Assembly: GCA_005877815.1 (NCBI GenBank)
Contig: VBOG01000107.1
Location: 53,922-117,921, forward strand
DNA length: 64,000 bases
Origin: Nitrospirota bacterium
Lineage (GTDB): Bacteria; Nitrospirota; Nitrospiria; Nitrospirales; NS-4
Direction: 5' to 3'
Shown here: positions 58,983-64,000 of the stretch, piece after piece
Numbering within the stretch: the first letter of the stretch is position 1
Layout: every line of letters starts with the position of its first letter
Translations under genes and position numbers: made by a program
Notes under the pieces: generated by a model
The model's input: the letters and a program-made list of their open reading frames with translations, nothing else
Databases searched by the model: none
Told to the model about the DNA's origin: nothing

Positions 58983-60575
58983 CTAAAAGACGATGGTGTA
59001 CTGGAGGCGGGCCCGGTTCTCGATCAACGAGACATTGCCACCGACGTCCGCGCCGCCCAAACGCGTCGTGATGACGCCGTAATCGAACTGCAGCTTATTC
59101 TCGTGACCATTGAAATACCAGTTTAGCCCGCCAACCGTGGAGGTGATCATGTCATGCCCCAGTTGGGTGTCGGGATCCATCGAGCCGTAGCGACCCACGA
59201 CCTCCAACTTCGTCGGAATGAGAAAATATCCCCCCTGAACATAGTAGCCGGTGGCATTCCCGACACGGTGCGCGGACTCTCGCGTGTCCACGTTCCGAAC
59301 AAAACCCTCCGCCTGGAGCGACAGGCCCTTGTACTTGAACACGAAATCAAGGCCTGTGGTGCCGATATTCACTACGCCTTGATTCAGCAAGCGCCCGTTC
59401 CCCAACGACGCAATGGCCGTGGAAACTTGGTTGCTGCTGCCTGCACCAGTGGTATTCGTCTGTAGACCGCCGTTGTACCCATAGCTCGCGCCGACCGCCA
59501 ATTGCGGTGTTTGTGAATTCTTCAAGTCGCCTTCCGGGTACCCCGGCTTGCCCAGCAGATCCGCGGTGATTCTGCCGACATACATCAGTTCATTCGCATT
59601 GCCGGGAGTATTCAAGCCAAGTCTATTGATGTTAATGCCCACCCCGTTGAACACCCCCATCGCGTAATTGATGGGGTATTTTGTCTGATCGCTGAAAAAT
59701 GTCACGCCCTGATCGCGGCGATCAATCACATTAGGGACGAAGGCCTCCGCGACGAAATTCCGATCCACAAACTGCAGGAAGGCGGAACTTTGAAACTCCT
59801 GGCGACCAAAGTGCGTCCGAAATTGCCCGATCCGCAAATTCGCCCAGGGGATCTGTTTCAGTGTTAGATAGGCATCGTAGAGTTGCGCCGTAGAACGGGA
59901 CCCACCTTGCTGCGTCGTCGCATCGTTCGTATCGCTCCGGAACTGAACGAAGTATTCAGTCTCCGGATTAAAGGCAAAACCCTCGAACACCAACCGGACG
60001 CGGTGCACGCCGAACACATCCACGCTCTCGCCGTGCTTCAACGGCGTAATCGCGCCTGTCGAAGAGACCAACGGAAAATTCTTGCTATCGCCAATCGTAT
60101 TGTAGGCGGTGTTGAAGTGGCTGTCGGTGAACCGCGGTTGTATCCGGAGACGGATTTTCAAGCGAAACGTGTCCTTGAACTGCGTATAGATTCCCCGATC
60201 ATAGCCGAATTTGATACCCTTCCCGAGATCCACCGTCGTATCGGAATCAGGCGTTTTGGCTGGGTCTGCCTTTGCGGTTGGCTGTTGCGCCTCTGACGGC
60301 TTCGCCGCAGCTGGCTGGCCCGTCGAGGTATCCGGCACGACCGGCGGCTGCGATCCCCCCGGCGCCCGCTCAGCATCGCGAATCGCCTCGTCATACTCAG
60401 ACTGCGTAATGATGCCTTTTTTCAGCAAGAATTTGAGGGCCGCGTCAGCCGCGACGGCGGGATCCCAGAGAACCAGAATGACGCCTGCCGCAAGAAGAGC
60501 GGCCGTCCATCGTTCCCGCGCGCGCCTCACCTGTCCCGCAAACGTCACGTGTGCCATTCGTACGGCTCCCTTCAT
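58983..60575 (-). CDS. OprP/OprO-type (phosphate-selective) porin
   Basis: Signal peptide; FRLKIRLRIQPRF; RVRLVFEGFAFNPETEYFVQF; IPWANLRIGQFRTHFGRQEF. Confidence 0.82.
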   Translation of the reverse strand: MKGAVRMAHVTFAGQVRRARERWTAALLAAGVILVLWDPAVAADAALKFLLKKGIITQSEYDEAIRDAERAPGGSQPPVVPDTSTGQPAAAKPSEAQQPTAKADPAKTPDSDTTVDLGKGIKFGYDRGIYTQFKDTFRLKIRLRIQPRFTDSHFNTAYNTIGDSKNFPLVSSTGAITPLKHGESVDVFGVHRVRLVFEGFAFNPETEYFVQFRSDTNDATTQQGGSRSTAQLYDAYLTLKQIPWANLRIGQFRTHFGRQEFQSSAFLQFVDRNFVAEAFVPNVIDRRDQGVTFFSDQTKYPINYAMGVFNGVGININRLGLNTPGNANELMYVGRITADLLGKPGYPEGDLKNSQTPQLAVGASYGYNGGLQTNTTGAGSSNQVSTAIASLGNGRLLNQGVVNIGTTGLDFVFKYKGLSLQAEGFVRNVDTRESAHRVGNATGYYVQGGYFLIPTKLEVVGRYGSMDPDTQLGHDMITSTVGGLNWYFNGHENKLQFDYGVITTRLGGADVGGNVSLIENRARLQYTIVF

Positions 60576-60588
60576 TATTATGTTTGCT

Positions 60589-60605
60589 AACTTAATAAAG
60601 TTAAG
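60589..60605. promoter_or_regulatory. candidate operator AACTTaataAAGTTaag upstream of the porin
   Basis: Palindromic AACTT/AAGTT arms; minus-strand AACTTTATTAA matches 10/11 with AACTTTACTAA upstream of the Rrf2 gene. Confidence 0.3.
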
Positions 60606-60619
60606 TGCACCATAAGAGC

Positions 60620-61552
60620 CTATTGCTCACGACCGGCGCGGTCTGGGCGATTTCCCGACGAGGCCGAAAGAGCCGGGGGCGCCTCTGTTTCCAAAGCCGC
60701 CGGCCTCTGCGTGGTAAAAAAGATGTATAAGAGGTAGATGTCTATTACAATCGCTATCGCCATGAGGGTATACGCCCATGGACTCTGGATCAATTTCAGA
60801 TCGATCAGCACGCGGGAGAGCCCAAAACCGACCACCCAGACGTCAAAACTCATGCAGATGCGACGAAATGTTTCGGGATCGAGTCGTCTAATGACGTATG
60901 CTCCAAGCGGAATGCCAAGCAGCACGCTCGGCACAATCGTCGAGAAAATGCCCTCGCTCTCCGCCGTAAACAGGCCCAGGTAGTAATACACAATGGCGGT
61001 CAAGCTGGACTCAGCGACACGGATCAATCCGAGGCCGGCCCGAAACTCTCTTTTGACAAGGCCCTGATTGTTGAACAACACCGCGAGCGGCGGACCGGAA
61101 ACCGTGGTGACGGAATACAGGAAGCCCAGCCCCGTCCCGAAAGGCACGCCAATGAGATGTTCCGATCGAATCGGCCTTCGAATCCCCGCGGCCTGAATGA
61201 GGATCAGCGGCAGAAGAAACGCGTACGTGACAAATTTGATCCAGCCCGGATGGAGCGAGGCGAGAAGGTAACTGCCGACGGCGATGCCAGGCAATAGCCC
61301 AATGAGAATTGGATAGATCCTCTTCCAGACCGCCGGAATGCTCTCTCGATTGATAAACAGAACATACACATTGATAAAGACTTCGATGAGAACCAGAGCC
61401 GGGTTCAGGATCCGATTGGTATAGAAAATGAGCGCGACCGGGACGGTGAGCGATGAAAAGCCATACCCCAGCGCTCCATTCACAAACGCGGCGAGAAAGG
61501 TGATCCCCAGAAGGACCATGACAGCAGTATCGAGATCGAGTAAAGCCATCAT
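60620..61552 (-). CDS. TauE/SafE-family membrane transporter
   Basis: VNGALGYGFSSLTVPVALIF; GTGLGFLYSVTTVSGPPLAVLFNNQG; multi-TM. Confidence 0.82.
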   Translation of the reverse strand: MMALLDLDTAVMVLLGITFLAAFVNGALGYGFSSLTVPVALIFYTNRILNPALVLIEVFINVYVLFINRESIPAVWKRIYPILIGLLPGIAVGSYLLASLHPGWIKFVTYAFLLPLILIQAAGIRRPIRSEHLIGVPFGTGLGFLYSVTTVSGPPLAVLFNNQGLVKREFRAGLGLIRVAESSLTAIVYYYLGLFTAESEGIFSTIVPSVLLGIPLGAYVIRRLDPETFRRICMSFDVWVVGFGLSRVLIDLKLIQSPWAYTLMAIAIVIDIYLLYIFFTTQRPAALETEAPPALSASSGNRPDRAGREQ

Positions 61553-62025
61553 GCGCGCTCCGATTTACGACGAACGGCCCCAAGGCGCGCAGGGCGGTTG
61601 CTGCGCGTACCTGAAATAAAATCTTCCAGGCTGTAGTTGTCCAAAATATCCGCGATGGCGTTCCGCACCCCGCCCATCACATGCTGGAGGGGGCAGTAGG
61701 ATTTCTTGGCATAGGGGCAATCCTCGCATTTCCGGTACGCCGTCTTGCTGACGCAACCGATCGGGGCCAGGGGGCCGTCCAGGACGCGGATCACCTGGCC
61801 CAACGTCACGTCCTTGGGCGGCTTGATGAGCTGATAGCCGCCCTGGATGCCCCGTGTACTCGCCAACAGGCCCGCATGTTTCAGGGACAGGAGAATCTGT
61901 TCCAGGAAGACAATAGGCACGTGCTGCTCTTCCGCGATCTGTTGCCGGGTAATCGGGTGCCCATAATGCTTGGTCAACTCGATCAAGGCCCGCAAGCCAT
62001 ACTCGCTTTTTTTAGAAAATCTCAT
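61549..62025 (-). CDS. Rrf2-family transcriptional regulator with four-Cys cluster
   Basis: MRFSKKSEYGLRALIELTKHYG; RGIQGGYQLIKPPKDVTLGQVIRVLDGP; C-x8-C-x2-C-x7-C. Confidence 0.92.
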   Translation of the reverse strand: MRFSKKSEYGLRALIELTKHYGHPITRQQIAEEQHVPIVFLEQILLSLKHAGLLASTRGIQGGYQLIKPPKDVTLGQVIRVLDGPLAPIGCVSKTAYRKCEDCPYAKKSYCPLQHVMGGVRNAIADILDNYSLEDFISGTRSNRPARLGAVRRKSERA

Positions 62026-62053
62026 CGCACCGCATCATCAGTGTCGTTAATGT

Positions 62054-62064
62054 TTAGTAAAGTT
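62054..62064. promoter_or_regulatory. candidate Rrf2 autoregulatory operator ttagtaaagtt
   Basis: About 30 nt upstream of the Rrf2 start; 10/11 match to the motif in the porin promoter. Confidence 0.28.
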
Positions 62065-62128
62065 GTCGAGATTGTATAGATTTCGTCCTCGACCGTCAAG
62101 ATGTTTGTGCTTCGGAAGATAAAGGCGC

Positions 62129-62575
62129 TTAGAGAGAGAGCGGCCTGGTGGGAGAGAGCACCGCCGCGGGATCGTTCTTCCAGACAGAGGGATCCGCATC
62201 CACATAGAGCTCGACTTCGTTGCCGTCGGGGTCCGCCAGATAGAGGCTTTGGCTGACCGTATGATCGCTCATGCCGGTGATGGCCACGCCCGCCCTTTCC
62301 AACTCAGTCTTCGCGGTGCGGAGTTCCTGGAGCGTGTCGCCGATCTTGATCCCGATGTGGTACAGGCCAAGATGCCGCCCGCGTGGAGTCGACGGCGCGT
62401 CTCCCACCTCGATCAATAGGAGTTCGTGGTGCGTACGACCGGAGGTCAGCGCCGCCGCCGCGCCACCGAACGTACGCCCCACTTCCTGAAATCCGAGCAA
62501 GTCCCGATAAAACTTCAGGGACCGTTCGAGATCCTTCACATAAAACACGACGTGGCCGAGATAGCGTGCTTTCAT
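62129..62575 (-). CDS. VOC-family (glyoxalase/dioxygenase fold) protein
   Basis: LGHVVFYVKDLERSLKFYRDLLGFQEVG; LYHIGIKIGDT; YLADPDGNEVELYVD. Confidence 0.88.
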   Translation of the reverse strand: MKARYLGHVVFYVKDLERSLKFYRDLLGFQEVGRTFGGAAAALTSGRTHHELLLIEVGDAPSTPRGRHLGLYHIGIKIGDTLQELRTAKTELERAGVAITGMSDHTVSQSLYLADPDGNEVELYVDADPSVWKNDPAAVLSPTRPLSL

Positions 62576-62952
62576 TTCTCGATGTCCATCTCATGTTCTT
62601 TCCATGTACGGAAGCCTCCTTCGAGCTCCATCACCGGGTAGCCTCTCGACGCGAACTCAAACGCGGCCGCCGCCGCCAGATGGCAGACCTGGGAATAGCA
62701 GTACACGACATTGATCTTGTCCTTCCGAAGTCCTTCCAGCGTGCTCCACCTGTCTTTGGGCAGATTCACAGCGCATGGAATATGCCCTTCGGCATAGTCT
62801 TCGGCAGCCCGGACATCCACGATATTGACATTGCCGCCTTCCCGCATCATCCGCTCGAGTTCCACCGGCCCGGTGGTAAACGCCAACTTCGTTTCGAAAT
62901 ACTCTTTCGCTTTTTGGGTATCCATTGTCAGTGTCATTGTCGCGCTTGCCAT
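62572..62952 (-). CDS. rhodanese-like domain protein
   Basis: NIVDVRAAEDYAEGHIPCAVNLP; VVYCYSQVCHLAAAAAFEFASRGYPVMELEGGFRTW. Confidence 0.88.
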   Translation of the reverse strand: MASATMTLTMDTQKAKEYFETKLAFTTGPVELERMMREGGNVNIVDVRAAEDYAEGHIPCAVNLPKDRWSTLEGLRKDKINVVYCYSQVCHLAAAAAFEFASRGYPVMELEGGFRTWKEHEMDIEK

Positions 62953-62962
62953 GATCTCCTCC

Positions 62963-63691
62963 TTATAGCGGTAAATCCTTGTCCATTTCCCACACCAGCA
63001 CCTCGGCGCCCGTCTGGCGATCGGCCGTCAACTGTGGACCGCCTGCCGCTGTGAGTCTGACCGCGTCGCCCTTCTCCAGTCGTCCGCTGCCCTCCAAGTC
63101 CGCAGCGCCTTTCGCGACAAACACATGCACGAAGGGGGCATTCGGGATGCTCACCGTTTCACCCGCCTGCAAACGCCCGCCCCAGAGCACCGCCCCGCGT
63201 TGCCGGATCGTGATCGCGGCGTCGTGCCCGCGACCGGACGCGATCGGCACCAAACCGCCGCGCGCAAGCTGCGCATTGATGTCGAGTTGCTCGTAGCCGG
63301 GAGTGATCCGCTCGGTATCGGGCGCCACCCACATCTGCACCAGATGAACATCCTGGTCCCCGCGTGGATTCATCTCCGAATGCCAGATGCCCCTTCCCGC
63401 GCTCATCCGCTGAGCCAAGCCAGGATAGATGATGCCTGTGTTACCGGCAGAGTCTTTGTGCTCGATCTCTCCGTTCAACACCCAGGTCACAATTTCCATG
63501 TCCTGATGTGGATGGGTGCGAAAACCCGTGCCGGCCTTGATCAGATCATCGTTGCTGACCAGCAACAGGCCATGATGCGTATTCGCCGGATCGTAGTGAT
63601 CCGAAAAACTAAAACTATGGTACGAATCCAGCCAGTCTATTTTCGTATGAAAGCGATCTCGGGCTCGTCGAATATCTAAAGTGCCCGTCAT
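62963..63691 (-). CDS. pirin-family (YhaK-like) bicupin
   Basis: HSFSFSDHYDPANTHHGLLLVSNDDLIKAGTGFRTHPHQDMEIVTWVLNGEIEHKDSAGN; SAGRGIWHSEMNP. Confidence 0.92.
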   Translation of the reverse strand: MTGTLDIRRARDRFHTKIDWLDSYHSFSFSDHYDPANTHHGLLLVSNDDLIKAGTGFRTHPHQDMEIVTWVLNGEIEHKDSAGNTGIIYPGLAQRMSAGRGIWHSEMNPRGDQDVHLVQMWVAPDTERITPGYEQLDINAQLARGGLVPIASGRGHDAAITIRQRGAVLWGGRLQAGETVSIPNAPFVHVFVAKGAADLEGSGRLEKGDAVRLTAAGGPQLTADRQTGAEVLVWEMDKDLPL

Positions 63692-63780
63692 GACGTCCTC
63701 CTTTCCTCCAAGTATTACGCCGGTAGGATGCTTCCGCCATCCTCCGATTGGGCGTATGTGTTCTGCTGACTTGAACTTCC

Positions 63781-64000
63781 TTAATGCGTGTCCTCACGCT
63801 GCGAGATCGCGCGGTCCATGGACCATCGGCCGCCCCCGACGATCATCAGCACGACGCCGATTCCGATCGCCAGCAGGTGGTATTCGAATCCTTCGCCGGC
63901 CTGTTTGCCTGACCAATTCATGAAAAACCCATTGGGCCAGTGGACCATCGCAATGGCGACCACCATGATGCATGTGATGCCGAAGGCCGCCAGGCGCGTG
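63781..64000 (-). CDS. DoxX-family membrane protein; N-terminus beyond window end
   Basis: Frame open to window end; AAFGITCIMVVAIAMVHWPNGFFMNWSGKQAGEGFEYHLLAIGIGVVLMIVGGGRWSMD. Confidence 0.75.
   Translation of the reverse strand, partial: TRLAAFGITCIMVVAIAMVHWPNGFFMNWSGKQAGEGFEYHLLAIGIGVVLMIVGGGRWSMDRAISQREDTH

Overview
The window looks like a chromosomal segment of a Nitrospira-type bacterium. This assignment is an inference from gene content; no 16S rRNA gene or other phylogenetic marker is present. Gene density is high and I saw no CRISPR array, phage or IS element. Main blocks: (i) a ferredoxin-NADP reductase-like gene, class II fumarase and citrate synthase; (ii) HU, a fatty acid desaturase, an RRM protein, tRNA-Thr and a caspase-fold lipoprotein that seems to have lost its catalytic residues; (iii) an ~11.5 kb respiratory cluster (10.9-22.3 kb) with a bc/Rieske core, two paralogous cytochrome bd-like subunits, five c-type cytochromes, a heme-b-binding protein and a membrane protein of unknown family; (iv) HpnH, ispG and dxs, then a compact run squalene-hopene cyclase / HpnG / MlaEFDC / Omp85-like / DUF3187-like; (v) smc; (vi) a co-directional ~13.6 kb cluster (44.3-57.9 kb) in which oleABCD (head-to-head olefin synthesis) is directly followed by a B12-binding radical SAM enzyme and a self-contained type II fatty acid synthase set (KAS, ACP, two CrtI/RetSat-like FAD enzymes, KR, DH, ER) and a ChaN-like protein. 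Block (vi) is the best candidate for an undescribed system: a dedicated pathway to an unusual acyl chain or hydrocarbon, whose enzyme inventory resembles the gene sets proposed for ladderane lipids. Product names come from reading the translated ORFs by eye; no database search was run.
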